Shown: one piece after another, positions 42,036 through 51,840 of the stretch
Numbering within the stretch: the stretch's first letter is position 1
Layout: every line of letters starts with the position of its first letter
Assembly: GCF_003075095.1 (NCBI RefSeq)
Contig: NZ_QCZF01000001.1
Span: 248,001 to 312,000, forward strand
Direction of reading: 5' to 3'
DNA: 64,000 bases
From: Blastococcus litoris
GTDB lineage: Bacteria; Actinomycetota; Actinomycetes; Mycobacteriales; Geodermatophilaceae
Notes under the pieces: generated by a model
What the model saw: the letters and a program-made list of their open reading frames with translations, nothing else
Told to the model about the DNA's origin: nothing
Databases searched by the model: none
Program-made: the position numbers and the translations under genes

Positions 42036-43856
42036 ATGAGCGCACCCCTGAACCTGGTCAACTTCGAGCGGGTGCACAAGGCCTTCGGCACGACGGTCGT
42101 CCTCGACGACGTGTCCCTGGGCGTCGCCGCGGGCGAGCGGATCGGCGTCGTCGGGCGCAACGGCGGCGGCAAGAGCACGCTGCTGTCGCTGCTCACCGGC
42201 CTCGACGAGCCCGACTCCGGCCGGGTCACCCGGCGCGGCGACCTCGCCATGGGCGTGCTGGACCAGTCCGGCACGCTCCCGCCCGGGACGACGGTGCGCG
42301 ACGTCGTCCTGCCGCCGTCGATGTTCGCCGCCGAGCACGAGTGGGCCGGTGACCCGGCGGTGCGCTCGGTGCTCACCGGCCTGGAGCTCGACCGGCTCGG
42401 CCTCGACGCCCCCGTCGCGCCCATGTCCGGCGGTGAGCGGCGCCGGGTGGCCCTGGCCGCCCAGCTGATCCGCCCGCTGGACCTGCTCGTCCTCGACGAG
42501 CCCACCAACCACCTGGACGTCGAAGGCGTGGCCTGGCTGGCCGAGTACGTGAAGGCGCGCGCGGGCGGGATGGTCGTCGTCACGCACGACCGGTGGTTCC
42601 TCGACGAGGTCTGCACGACCACGTGGGAGGTCGCCGACGGCGACGTGCACGCCTACGAGGGCGGCTACTCGGCGTACACGCTGGCCCGCGCCGAACGGGC
42701 GCGGATCGCCTCGGTCACCGAGGAGCGGCGCCTCAACCTGGTGCGCAAGGAGCTGGCCTGGCTGCGCCGGGGCCCGCCGGCCCGCACCAGCAAGCCGAAG
42801 TTCCGCATCGAGGCGGCGCAGGCGCTGATCGCCGACGAGCCGCCGCCGCGGGACTCGATGGCGCTGAAGGGCTTCGCCGCCCGGCGGCTCGGGAAGACCG
42901 TCTACGACGTCGAGGACGTCGACTACGCGGTGCCGACGGACGACGGTCCGCGGACCCTGTTCCGGGACCTGACCTGGCACGTGGGCCCGGGTGACCGGAT
43001 CGGCATCGTCGGGGTGAACGGCGCCGGGAAGACGTCGCTGCTGAAGCTGCTGGTCGGCGAGACGACGCCCGACTCGGGCACGGTCGTGGTCGGTCAGACC
43101 GTCGCGCCGGCGTACCTGTCGCAGCACGTGGCGGAGCTGCCGCCGCGGGCACGGGTGCTGGAGGCGGTGCAGGACGTCGCGCGCATCGCCCGCATCGGCA
43201 ACCAGGAGATCTCGGCGTCGTCCCTGGCCGAGCGCTTCGGCTTCGCGGCCAGCCGGCAGTGGACCCCGGTCGGCGACCTGTCCGGCGGTGAGCGCCGCCG
43301 GCTGCAGCTGCTGCGGCTGCTCATGGGCGAGCCGAACGTGCTCGTGCTCGACGAGCCGACCAACGACCTCGACATCGACACGCTGACCGCGCTCGAGGAC
43401 CTGCTCGACAGCTTCCCCGGGACGGTCCTGGTGGTCAGCCACGACCGCTACTTCGTCGACCGGGTCTGCGACAAGGTGGTCGCCCTGCTCGGCGACGGCT
43501 CTCTCGCCGAGCTGCCGGGCGGGGTCGACGAGTACCTCCGGCGCCGCGCGGCGGGAGGTGCTCCGCTGACGACGGCGTCGGGCGACGCCGGGCCCCGCCC
43601 GGTGGGCTCGCCGTCCACCGCGGCCCCGGCCGTGTCGGCGGCCGAGGCGCGGGCGGCGAAGAAGGAGGCGAGCAGGCTGGAGCGGCGGATGCTCAAGCTC
43701 GACGCTGACGAGAAGAAGCTGCACGAGCAGCTCGCCGCGGCCGCCACCGACTACGCGAAGGCGGCGGAGCTCGACGCGCAGCTCAAGGCGCTGCAGGCGG
43801 AGAAGGAGCAGGTCGAGGAGGACTGGCTGGTCGCCTCGGAGCTCGCCGAGGGCTGA
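42036..43856 (+). CDS. ABC-F family ATPase (Uup-like)
   Basis: A 606-residue protein with two ABC domains and no membrane segments: Walker A GRNGGGKST and GVNGAGKTS, signatures MSGGERRR and LSGGERRR, Walker B LLVLDEPTNHLD and VLVLDEPTNDLD. The ABC-F linker with GPPARTSKPKFRIEAA lies between, and a C-terminal coiled coil of about 90 residues (EAKKEASRLERRMLKL region) follows, typical of Uup. Such proteins act on the ribosome or on branched DNA. GGAGGGG lies right before the ATG. The gene is followed by palindromic repeat copy 3. Confidence 0.93.
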   Translation: MSAPLNLVNFERVHKAFGTTVVLDDVSLGVAAGERIGVVGRNGGGKSTLLSLLTGLDEPDSGRVTRRGDLAMGVLDQSGTLPPGTTVRDVVLPPSMFAAEHEWAGDPAVRSVLTGLELDRLGLDAPVAPMSGGERRRVALAAQLIRPLDLLVLDEPTNHLDVEGVAWLAEYVKARAGGMVVVTHDRWFLDEVCTTTWEVADGDVHAYEGGYSAYTLARAERARIASVTEERRLNLVRKELAWLRRGPPARTSKPKFRIEAAQALIADEPPPRDSMALKGFAARRLGKTVYDVEDVDYAVPTDDGPRTLFRDLTWHVGPGDRIGIVGVNGAGKTSLLKLLVGETTPDSGTVVVGQTVAPAYLSQHVAELPPRARVLEAVQDVARIARIGNQEISASSLAERFGFAASRQWTPVGDLSGGERRRLQLLRLLMGEPNVLVLDEPTNDLDIDTLTALEDLLDSFPGTVLVVSHDRYFVDRVCDKVVALLGDGSLAELPGGVDEYLRRRAAGGAPLTTASGDAGPRPVGSPSTAAPAVSAAEARAAKKEASRLERRMLKLDADEKKLHEQLAAAATDYAKAAELDAQLKALQAEKEQVEEDWLVASELAEG

Positions 43857-43871
43857 CCGGAGAGCCCCGCA

Positions 43872-43915
43872 GACGCTCGTGCTCTGCCCACCTGGGTGGG
43901 CAGAGCACGAGCGTC
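43872..43915. repeat. Palindromic repeat, copy 3 (longest)
   Basis: Perfect 20-bp arms: the right arm GTGGGCAGAGCACGAGCGTC pairs with the left arm at 43872-43891; the loop is CTGG. It lies 15 bases after the ABC-F stop and 15 before the stop of the convergent membrane gene. Best candidate for the full ancestral element. Confidence 0.93.
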
Positions 43916-43930
43916 CGAGAGGGAGGGTGC

Positions 43931-44635
43931 TCAGACCGCGACGGCCTCCTCGGCCTTGCGGCGACCGATGATGCGCAGGCCCACCACGACGGCCGGGATC
44001 GCGCCGACCAGCGCGAAGGCCGCGAAGGTCAGCGGCTGGAACTCCATCGCCGCCGACGCCGCCAGCGAGGCGACGACGGGGACCACGAGCCACCAGCTGG
44101 TGACCCCGGCCCGGGCGAGCCCGATGTAGCCGATCAGCGGTCCCACCAGGCCGAGCACCGTCACGATGCCGACGACGGCCAGACCGGGGTCGGCGTTCAC
44201 CGTGCCGAAGAGCGCCTCGGCGGTGCCCGCGTCCAGCTCGCGGCCGATGCCGCCGGTCCAGAAGTCGTAGAGCACGAAGCCCGCCACGGTGACCAGCCCG
44301 ATGGCCGACATCAGCGCGCCGACGATCGTCGGGATGCGCCCCTTGACGCCGCGGACCAGCGTCGGGACCGCCAGCCAGGCCAGGCCGAGCGCCATGTTGC
44401 CGTAGTGGAGGAGCAGGGCCGAGAGAGCCGTCTGCCCGGGGTCCCGGGCGAGTGAGGCGATGTAGTCGGCGTCGGCCATGGAGTCCGCCGGCGGCGAGGT
44501 GGCCATGCCCGCGACGTAGAGCAGCGAGCCGGCGATCAGCGCGCCGCCGGCGATCGGCAGGAGCAGCGAGCCGGCGGACCGGGCGGGGCGCTCGGCGGCG
44601 GTCGTGGTGGACGGGGTCATCAGGTCGGAAGTCAT
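43931..44635 (-). CDS. Membrane protein, six or more segments
   Basis: A 234-residue membrane protein not assigned to a known family. Hydrophobic segments lie near residues 23-45, 68-90, 98-120, 140-165, 172-195 and 198-222; the C-terminus is charged (RRKAEEAVAV). It resembles DUF4386-like integral proteins in length and segment order, but this is tentative. TAGCTT lies seven bases before the ATG with no ribosome site, so the transcript is probably leaderless. It is divergent from a two-component system and may be linked to it. Confidence 0.75.
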   Translation of the reverse strand: MTSDLMTPSTTTAAERPARSAGSLLLPIAGGALIAGSLLYVAGMATSPPADSMADADYIASLARDPGQTALSALLLHYGNMALGLAWLAVPTLVRGVKGRIPTIVGALMSAIGLVTVAGFVLYDFWTGGIGRELDAGTAEALFGTVNADPGLAVVGIVTVLGLVGPLIGYIGLARAGVTSWWLVVPVVASLAASAAMEFQPLTFAAFALVGAIPAVVVGLRIIGRRKAEEAVAV

Positions 44636-44780
44636 GGCCGAAAAGCTAGGGACGGCGGGGGGTGCGGGGCGTCCGCCCGGACGGACCGACCTGCCTCCGC
44701 CCTGAGGAGGAACGGGACGCGCCGCCGTTCGGCCGTGCGGGGGATGCCCACAGCTCCGCGCGGCCAATAGCGTGCTCGCC

Positions 44781-45959
44781 ATGCCGTCCTGGAGCCCGCC
44801 CCTCCGCCTGCGCGACCGCTGGCTCTGGCCGGCCGTCGGGCTGGTGTTCGGCGGCATGGCCGTCGTCGAGACGGCGATCGACACGTACCGCCCCTCGGGC
44901 ATGGTCACCTCCCTCCCCGGGATCGCGGTGGGCCTGCTCCTGGCGCTCTGCCCGCGGTGGCCGGCTGCGGCGGCAGTCCTGGGCTCGCTCAGCGTCGTCG
45001 GCAATTACGCCCTGGGGACGCCCGGCCCCGGCGGTGCCCAGCTGATCGGCATGGGCATCCTGGTCGGGCACGCCGCCGCGGTCCTCCCCGCCCGCCGGGG
45101 CCTGCTCACCGCCGTCGCGTCCACGGCGGTCGTCCTGGTGTCGGGGTTCGCCTTCAACCCGTCCCCGTGGGAGGGGTTCTTCTACCTCCTGGTCACCGGC
45201 GCCGCGTGGGGGGTCGGCACGCTGGTGCGGCAGATGCAGGTCCGCTCCCGCGAGCTGCAGGTGCTCGCCGGCAGGCTCGCCGCCCAGCAGGAGGCGATCG
45301 CCGAGTCGGCCGTCGTGGCCGAGCGCTCCCGCATCGCCCGCGAGGTGCACGACTCCGTCGCCCACTCGGTGAGCGTGATGGTGCTGCAGATGGGGGGCCT
45401 GCGCCGGCTCCTGCCCGACAAGCCGGAGGCCCAGGAGGTGCTCCTCGGCCTCGAGCGGCTGGGCCGGGAGGCGGTCGACGAGATGCGCCGGGTGGTCGGC
45501 ATCCTGCGGGAGGAGGCGGACGGCGACCCCGCGCCGCAGCCCTCGCTGTCCCGGCTCGACGCCGTCCTCGACGAGCTGCGCGCCGGCGGGCTGACCATCG
45601 AGCTGCGGGTGACCGGCGAGCCCGTCGAGCTGCCCCAGCTGGTCGACGTCTCCGCCGTGCGGGTGGTGCAGGAGGCGCTGTCCAACGTCCTGCGGCACGC
45701 GGGTGGCGCGGCCACCACGGTCGAGGTGGGCTACGCGCCCGATCGGGTCACCGTCACGGTCACCGACGACGGCCGGCGCCTGCTGCCGGTGCCCGACCGC
45801 TCGATGGAGCAGGCCTCCGGCGGTCACGGCCAGCTGCACATGCGCGAGCGCGTGGCCGTCGCCGGCGGCAGCCTCGAGGTCGGCCCCGTGCGGGGCGGCG
45901 GCTACCGGGTGCGGGCCGCCTTCCCCGTGCCGGCCGAGCAGCCCGCGGTGATGGCGTGA
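44781..45959 (+). CDS. NarL-type sensor histidine kinase
   Basis: A 392-residue kinase: N-terminal membrane part with about five segments (residues 18-140), a short coiled coil, a HisKA_3 dimerisation domain with phospho-acceptor H190 in EVHDSVAHSVSVM, and an HATPase domain (VQEALSNVLRHAGG, DDGRRLL, GHGQLHMRERV). It probably senses a membrane signal and phosphorylates the following regulator. ATG seven bases after TAGCGT, so probably leaderless. Overlaps the regulator gene as GTGA. Confidence 0.92.
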   Translation: MPSWSPPLRLRDRWLWPAVGLVFGGMAVVETAIDTYRPSGMVTSLPGIAVGLLLALCPRWPAAAAVLGSLSVVGNYALGTPGPGGAQLIGMGILVGHAAAVLPARRGLLTAVASTAVVLVSGFAFNPSPWEGFFYLLVTGAAWGVGTLVRQMQVRSRELQVLAGRLAAQQEAIAESAVVAERSRIAREVHDSVAHSVSVMVLQMGGLRRLLPDKPEAQEVLLGLERLGREAVDEMRRVVGILREEADGDPAPQPSLSRLDAVLDELRAGGLTIELRVTGEPVELPQLVDVSAVRVVQEALSNVLRHAGGAATTVEVGYAPDRVTVTVTDDGRRLLPVPDRSMEQASGGHGQLHMRERVAVAGGSLEVGPVRGGGYRVRAAFPVPAEQPAVMA

Positions 45960-46615
45960 CGATCCGCGTGGTCCTGGTCGACGACCAGGCGATGGTGCGC
46001 ACCGGTCTGCGCATGGTGCTCGCCGCCGAGCCCGACATCGAGGTCGTGGGGGAGGCCGCGGACGGCGCGGCCGGCGTCCGCGTGGTGACCGAGCACGAGC
46101 CGGACGTCGTGCTGCTCGACGTCCGCATGCCCGGGATGGACGGGCTGGAGGCGGCGCGGCGGATCCTCGCGTCGGGCCTGCGCACGCGGGTCGTCGTCCT
46201 CACCACCTTCGACGAGGACGAGTACGTGACCGCCGCCCTGCGCGCCGGGGTGAGCGGCTTCCTGCTCAAGGTGGCGCCCCCGGAGGACCTCGTGACGGCG
46301 GTGCGGACGGTGGCCGCCGGGCACGGGCTGCTCGACCCTGCCGTCACGCTGCGGGTCATCGAGTCCTACGCCTCGGCCCCCGCACCCGACCCGGCGCGGG
46401 CCGCCGCGCTGGCCGGGCTCACCGAGCGGGAGACCGACGTGCTGGCGCTGGTCGCGGCGGGCCTGTCCAACGCGGAGATCGCCGCCCGGCTCTACCTGGG
46501 CGAGGCGACGGTCAAGACCCACGTCAGCCGGATCCTGCTCAAGCTCGGCCTCCGGGACCGCGTGCAGGCGGTCGCGTTCGCCTACGAGAGCGGCCTGGTG
46601 ACGCCCGGCAGGTAG
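45956..46615 (+). CDS. NarL/FixJ-type response regulator
   Basis: A 219-residue regulator: receiver domain with the acidic pocket LVDD (residues 7-10), phospho-acceptor D55 in LLDVRMPG, and K105; then a LuxR-type HTH (LTERETDVLALVAAGLSNAEIAARLYLGEATVKTHVSRIL). GTG start overlaps the kinase stop, so the pair is made in equal amounts. Its targets may include the divergent membrane gene. Confidence 0.95.
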   Translation: MTIRVVLVDDQAMVRTGLRMVLAAEPDIEVVGEAADGAAGVRVVTEHEPDVVLLDVRMPGMDGLEAARRILASGLRTRVVVLTTFDEDEYVTAALRAGVSGFLLKVAPPEDLVTAVRTVAAGHGLLDPAVTLRVIESYASAPAPDPARAAALAGLTERETDVLALVAAGLSNAEIAARLYLGEATVKTHVSRILLKLGLRDRVQAVAFAYESGLVTPGR

Positions 46616-46703
46616 TTGAAGGCGGCCGGTACGCTGGGGTTCACCGCCGGCCGTCGTCCGACGTCAGTGGTGTCCGAGAAGCCCCCTGACTCCCCGGAGA
46701 CCC

Positions 46704-49580
46704 GTGCTCGTACTCCTGCTCGCCCACCTCCTCGCCGCGGTGATCGCTCCCGTGCTCGTGCGCCGGTGGGGCAGGAACGCCTTCCTGGCGCTCGCGCTCG
46801 TGCCGCTCGCCGGGTTCGTCTGGGTGCTGACGCAGCTCGGCGCGGTGACCGGTGGTGGCGCGGCGACCGAGACCTCGCCGTGGGTGCCGGCGCTCGACCT
46901 GGACCTGACGTTCCGGCTGGATGCGCTCTCGCTGACCTTCGCCCTGCTGGTCACCGGCGTGGGCGCCCTCGTGCTCCTCTACTGCGCCCGCTACTTCGAG
47001 GCCGACGACGAGGGGACGGCGCGCTTCGCGGGCAACCTCGTCGCGTTCTCGGGTTCGATGCTCGGCCTCGTCCTCGCCGACGACCTGCTCCTGCTCTACG
47101 TCTTCTGGGAGCTCACCACCGTCTTCTCGTACCTGCTCATCGGCGGCGCCGGTACGAAGCTGGCCGCTCGCCGGGCGGCCGGCCAGGCGCTGATCCTCAC
47201 CACCGCCGGTGGCTTGGCCATGCTCGTCGGGCTGATCATGCTGGGGGAGACCAGCGGCAGCTACCTCCTGTCGGAGGTGGTGGCCGACCCCGGCAGCGGA
47301 CCGCTGCTGGTCGCGGGCACGGTGCTCGTCCTCGCCGGGGCCGTCACGAAGTCGGCGATGGTCCCCTTCCACTTCTGGCTGCCGGCCGCCATGGAGGCCC
47401 CGACCCCGGTCAGCGCCTACCTGCACGCGGCCGCCATGGTGAAGGCGGGCATCTACCTGGTCGCCCGCCTCGCGCCGGGCTTCGCCGAGGTCCCGGGCTG
47501 GCGGCCGATCGTCCTCGTGCTCGGTGGCGCGACGATGCTCGTCGGTGGCTACCGGGCGATCCGGCAGACCGACCTCAAGCTGCTGCTCGCCTTCGGCACC
47601 GTCAGCCAGCTGGGCTTCCTGATGGTCCTCGTCGGCGCGGGCAGCTACGAGATGGCCGCCGCGGGACTGGCCATGACGCTGGCCCACGCGCTGTTCAAGT
47701 CGGCGCTGTTCCTCACCGTGGGCGTCGTCGACCACGCGACCGGCACCCGCGACCTGCGGCAGCTGTCGGGGCTCGGCCGCAGGCTGCCCGTCCTGGCCGC
47801 GATCGGCGGCCTGGCCGCGCTGTCGATGGCCGGTGTCCCGCCCATGCTCGGGTTCGTCGGGAAGGAGGCCGCATTCACCGCCCTGCTCGACGGCGGCCTG
47901 CCCGACCCCACCGCGGCGGCTGTCGAGCTCGCCGTCCTGGTGGCCGGGTCCGCCCTCACCGCCGCGTACACGCTGCGCTTCTGGTGGGGCGCCTTCGCCC
48001 GCAAGCCGGACGTGCCCGAGGTGCGGCTCGCGCACCCACCGGACGCGCTGTTCCTCACCGCCCCCGGGCTCCTGGTGCTCGCCGGGCTCGTCCTCGGTCC
48101 GGCCAGCCCGCTGCTCGAGCCGGTGGTCGCCGGGTACGCGGAGACGCTCCCGCTGCTCGCACCCGAGGCCGAGGAGCTCGCCCTCTGGCACGGGTGGCAG
48201 CCTGCGCTGCTGCTCTCCCTGGCCAGCCTGCTCGCCGGCGCGGCGATCTTCGCGGCCCGCGAGCCGGTCAACCGCCTGCAGCGGCGGTTCGCGGTGGGGG
48301 CGTCGGCCGACGAGGGCTACTGGAACGTCCTCCAGGGGTTGGACCGCCTGGCGGTGCTGGTCACCGGCACCACGCAGCGCGGCTCGCTGCCGGCCTACCT
48401 GGGCACGATCCTGGTCGTCGTCCTCGCCCTGCCCGGCGCGGTCCTGCTCTTCCGGGCACCCTGGCCGGACGAGTGGCGGGCCTGGGACACCCCGATCCAG
48501 GCCCTGGTCGGGGCGGTGGCGGTGATCGCGGCGCTCCTCGCGCTGCGCATCCGGCAGCGGCTGTCGGCGGTCCTCGTCGTCGGCGTCACCGGCTACGCGC
48601 TCGCCGTGCTCTTCGCCCTGCAGGGCGCTCCCGACCTCGCGCTCACGCAGTTCCTCGTCGAGACGCTGACCCTGGTCGTGTTCGTGCTCGTGCTGCGCAA
48701 GCTGCCCAAGGACATCACCGAGCGGCACCGGCCACGCGAGCGGGCCGGGCGCGGCGTCCTGGCCGTCGCGGTCGGGGCGCTGATGGCCGCGGCGGGTGCG
48801 GTGGCGATGAGCGCCCGCACCGCCACCCCGGTGTCGGTGGACTACCCGGACGCCGCCTACGACTTCGGCGGAGGCCAGAACGTCGTCAACGTGACGCTGG
48901 TCGACATCCGCGCCTGGGACACCCTCGGGGAGATCTCGCTGCTCGTCGTCGCCGCCACCGGCGTGGCCAGCCTGGTGTTCCTCCGGCGGCGCACCGGCGC
49001 CGTCGACCGGCTGGACCCCGTGCAGCTGGCGCGGCAGGAACCGGCCTCCCAGCGGGCGCCCCGCGGGCAGTGGCTGGCCGCCTCGGCGGCCCTGGCCCCC
49101 GAGCGGCGGTCGGTGATCCTGGAGGTGATCACCCGCTTGCTCTTCCACACCATCCTGGTGTTCTCCCTGTTCCTGCTGTTCAGCGGGCACAACGAGCCCG
49201 GCGGAGGGTTCGCCGGCGGGCTGGTGGCCGGGCTGGCCCTGGTGCTGCGCTACCTCGCGGGCGGTCGCTACGAGCTCGGTGAGGCCGCCCCGGTGGACCC
49301 CGGTCTCCTGCTGGGCGTGGGCCTGCTGTTCGCCGGGACCACCGGCGTCGTGGGGCTGGTGCTCGGCGCCGACGTGCTGCAGACCGCCATCCTGGAGACC
49401 ACGCTGCCGGTGCTGGGCGACGTGAAGCTCGTGACCTCGCTGTTCTTCGACATCGGCGTCTACCTGATCGTCGTGGGCCTGGTGCTCGACATCCTGCGCA
49501 GCCTCGGCGCGGAACTGGACCGGCAGGTGGACGAGGACGACCCGATCGACGCCGCACCGGGAGAGGTGATCGTCCGATGA
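46704..49580 (+). CDS. mrpA: Mrp Na+/H+ antiporter subunit A fused to subunit B
   Basis: A 958-residue membrane protein. The first about 640 residues are the NuoL-like MrpA core (VTKSAMVPFHFWLPAAMEAPTPVSAYLHAAAMVKAGIYL carries the proton-path Lys and His), followed by the MrpA C-terminal part. Residues after about 800 are an MrpB domain (SGHNEPGGGFAGGLVAGLALVLR). So subunits A and B are one chain. It starts a six-gene operon that exchanges Na+ for protons to keep pH and sodium balance. GTG start; the next gene overlaps as ATGA. Confidence 0.95.
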   Translation: MLVLLLAHLLAAVIAPVLVRRWGRNAFLALALVPLAGFVWVLTQLGAVTGGGAATETSPWVPALDLDLTFRLDALSLTFALLVTGVGALVLLYCARYFEADDEGTARFAGNLVAFSGSMLGLVLADDLLLLYVFWELTTVFSYLLIGGAGTKLAARRAAGQALILTTAGGLAMLVGLIMLGETSGSYLLSEVVADPGSGPLLVAGTVLVLAGAVTKSAMVPFHFWLPAAMEAPTPVSAYLHAAAMVKAGIYLVARLAPGFAEVPGWRPIVLVLGGATMLVGGYRAIRQTDLKLLLAFGTVSQLGFLMVLVGAGSYEMAAAGLAMTLAHALFKSALFLTVGVVDHATGTRDLRQLSGLGRRLPVLAAIGGLAALSMAGVPPMLGFVGKEAAFTALLDGGLPDPTAAAVELAVLVAGSALTAAYTLRFWWGAFARKPDVPEVRLAHPPDALFLTAPGLLVLAGLVLGPASPLLEPVVAGYAETLPLLAPEAEELALWHGWQPALLLSLASLLAGAAIFAAREPVNRLQRRFAVGASADEGYWNVLQGLDRLAVLVTGTTQRGSLPAYLGTILVVVLALPGAVLLFRAPWPDEWRAWDTPIQALVGAVAVIAALLALRIRQRLSAVLVVGVTGYALAVLFALQGAPDLALTQFLVETLTLVVFVLVLRKLPKDITERHRPRERAGRGVLAVAVGALMAAAGAVAMSARTATPVSVDYPDAAYDFGGGQNVVNVTLVDIRAWDTLGEISLLVVAATGVASLVFLRRRTGAVDRLDPVQLARQEPASQRAPRGQWLAASAALAPERRSVILEVITRLLFHTILVFSLFLLFSGHNEPGGGFAGGLVAGLALVLRYLAGGRYELGEAAPVDPGLLLGVGLLFAGTTGVVGLVLGADVLQTAILETTLPVLGDVKLVTSLFFDIGVYLIVVGLVLDILRSLGAELDRQVDEDDPIDAAPGEVIVR

Positions 49581-50104
49581 CCCCGACCATCGCGCTGCCC
49601 GTCATCATCGGGGTGCTCTACGCGGCGGGCGTCTACCTGCTGCTCGACCGCAGCCTCACCCGCGTGCTGCTGGGCTTCCTGCTCCTGGGCAACGCCACCA
49701 ACCTGCTCCTGCTGTCCGCGGGCGGTGCACCGGGTCTGGCGCCGATCCTCGGGTACGCGGAGCCGGAGGAGATGAGCGATCCGCTGCCGCAGGCGCTCAT
49801 CCTGACGGCCATCGTGATCACCTTCGGCATCGCCGCCTTCGTGCTGGCGATCATCTACCGCTCCTGGCGGCTGGTGCGCCAGGAAGTGGTCGGCGTGGAC
49901 GAGGAGGACCGCAGGGTCGCCCGCCGGTCGGCCACGGACGCCGACGACATCGACCCGGACGACCTGGCGCCCGAGGACCGGTCGGCCATGCACGCCGACA
50001 CCCTGGCCGCCGACCCGGACGTCGAGCGGCGTCTCGCCCAGGAGTACGCCGGCATCCCCTCCGACGACGTCGACCTGCCCCCGACGCAGCGGGGTGCCCG
50101 GTGA
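49577..50104 (+). CDS. mrpC: Mrp antiporter subunit C
   Basis: A 175-residue NuoK-like protein with three transmembrane segments in the first about 100 residues (GVYLLLDRSLTRVLLGFLLLGNATNLLLL) and the segment LPQALILTAIVITFGIAAF. It also has a cytosolic acidic tail of about 70 residues, longer than the usual MrpC of about 115-150 residues. It overlaps both neighbours by four bases. Confidence 0.94.
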   Translation: MTPTIALPVIIGVLYAAGVYLLLDRSLTRVLLGFLLLGNATNLLLLSAGGAPGLAPILGYAEPEEMSDPLPQALILTAIVITFGIAAFVLAIIYRSWRLVRQEVVGVDEEDRRVARRSATDADDIDPDDLAPEDRSAMHADTLAADPDVERRLAQEYAGIPSDDVDLPPTQRGAR

Positions 50105-51840
50105 TCCGCGTCCTCACGCCGCTGCCGGTCCTCCTGCCGCTGCTCGGTGCCGCCGCGGCGCTGCTGGTCGGCGGCCGGCACCCGCGCACCCAGCGGACGC
50201 TGAGCATCCTGGTGCTGGCCGCGGTGCTGGCGGTGTCCGTCGCGCTGCTGCTGCTGGCCGACGCGGACGGCGCGGCCGCGGTCTCCGTCGGGGGCTGGCC
50301 GGTGCCGCTGGGGATCGTGCTCGTCGTCGACCGGCTCTCGGCGCTGATGCTCGTCGTGGCGGCGACGGTGGCGCTGGGGGTGCTCGTCTTCGCGGTCGGC
50401 CAGGGCGCGGCCGACGGCGACGAGGAGACCCCGATCTCGATCTTCCACCCGACGTTCCTGGTGCTCATCGCGGGCGTGGCCAACGCGTTCCTCGCCGGCG
50501 ACCTGTTCAACCTCTACGTCGGGTTCGAGATCCTGCTGACCGCCAGCTACGTCCTGCTGACCCTGGGCGGGTCGGCGCCGCGCATCCGCGCGGGCATCAC
50601 CTACATCATCGTGAGCCTGCTCAGCTCGCTGCTGTTCCTCGCCGCGATCGGGCTGGTGTACGCGGCCACGGGCACCGTGAACCTGGCGCAGCTGGCCGTC
50701 CGCCTGGCGGAGCTGCCGGACGGCACCCAGCTCCTGCTGCAGTCGATGCTGCTGATCGCGTTCTGCATCAAGGCCGCGGTGTTCCCGCTGTCGGCCTGGC
50801 TGCCCGACAGCTACCCCACCGCTCCGGCACCCGTCACCGCCGTGTTCGCCGGCCTGCTGACCAAGGTGGGCGTCTACGCGATCATCCGCACGCAGACCCT
50901 GCTCTTCCCCGGGGGTGCGCTCGACCAGGTGCTCATGTGGGCGGCACTCGCGACGATGCTCGTCGGGATCCTCGGCGCGGTCGCGCAGACCGACATCCGC
51001 CGGATCCTGTCCTTCACGCTCGTGAGCCACATCGGCTACATGGTGTTCGGCATCGCCCTGGCGTCGTCGGCGGGTCTGGCCGGGGCGATCTTCTACGTCG
51101 TCCACCACATCGCGATCCAGACCACGCTCTTCCTGGTCGCCGGCCTCGTCGAACGGCAGGGCGGGTCGACGGCGATGGACCGGCTGGGAGGACTGGCGAC
51201 GGCGTCCCCGCTGCTCGCGATCCTGTACTTCGTACCCGCCATGAATCTCGCCGGCATCCCGCCGTTCTCCGGCTTCATCGGCAAGCTGGGTCTGCTGGAG
51301 GCGGGGGTCGCCGATGGCGGCTGGCTGCCGCTCGTGCTCGTGGCGGGTGGCGCGCTGACCAGCCTGCTGACCCTGCTGGCGATCTCCCGGGTCTGGAGCC
51401 GCGCCTTCTGGCGGCTGCCCGCGCAGCCGGCCTCCGAGGAGTCGTCCGAGGCCGCGGCGGCCGACGCGGGGCCCGACCTGTCGCCGGCTCCGCTGCCCGG
51501 ACCGGACGAGGTGCGGGAGCCGGCGGAGGAGCAGGAGCCGACCGGCTCGAGCGCCGGCGGCCGCGCGGAGGCCCGGCGGGCCGCGTGGGAGCGGCACGCC
51601 GCCGTCGCCACGGCGACCGCGCCGGTCACGGACGGGCTGGGTGAGGACGACCCCCGGGAGCGGTCGCTGCGGCCGCTGCCCCGGGTGATGGTGGGCTCCA
51701 CCGCCGCAATGGTCGTGGTGACAGTGGCGCTGACGGCCCTCGCCGGGCCGCTGTACGGGGTGGCCGGGCGCGCGGCCGACGACCTCCGCGACCGGACCCC
51801 GTACCTCACCGCCGTCTTCGACGGGGAGGTCGTGCCGTGA
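50101..51840 (+). CDS. mrpD: Mrp antiporter subunit D
   Basis: A 579-residue NuoN/NuoM-like proton channel subunit (FCIKAAVFPLSAWLPDSYPTAPAPVTAVF with the conserved Lys). About 14 segments. Between the last two segments a hydrophilic insertion of about 90 residues (about 440-535) rich in Glu, Ala and Pro breaks the usual compact end; it would face the cytoplasm. GTG start overlaps mrpC. Confidence 0.94.
   Translation: MIRVLTPLPVLLPLLGAAAALLVGGRHPRTQRTLSILVLAAVLAVSVALLLLADADGAAAVSVGGWPVPLGIVLVVDRLSALMLVVAATVALGVLVFAVGQGAADGDEETPISIFHPTFLVLIAGVANAFLAGDLFNLYVGFEILLTASYVLLTLGGSAPRIRAGITYIIVSLLSSLLFLAAIGLVYAATGTVNLAQLAVRLAELPDGTQLLLQSMLLIAFCIKAAVFPLSAWLPDSYPTAPAPVTAVFAGLLTKVGVYAIIRTQTLLFPGGALDQVLMWAALATMLVGILGAVAQTDIRRILSFTLVSHIGYMVFGIALASSAGLAGAIFYVVHHIAIQTTLFLVAGLVERQGGSTAMDRLGGLATASPLLAILYFVPAMNLAGIPPFSGFIGKLGLLEAGVADGGWLPLVLVAGGALTSLLTLLAISRVWSRAFWRLPAQPASEESSEAAAADAGPDLSPAPLPGPDEVREPAEEQEPTGSSAGGRAEARRAAWERHAAVATATAPVTDGLGEDDPRERSLRPLPRVMVGSTAAMVVVTVALTALAGPLYGVAGRAADDLRDRTPYLTAVFDGEVVP

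Noticed and set aside
46616-46703. Separate small gene in the gap before mrpA
   Set aside because: The 88 bases hold no ORF with a start signal; only a TACGCT hexamer and short GC inverted repeats, probably the Mrp promoter.
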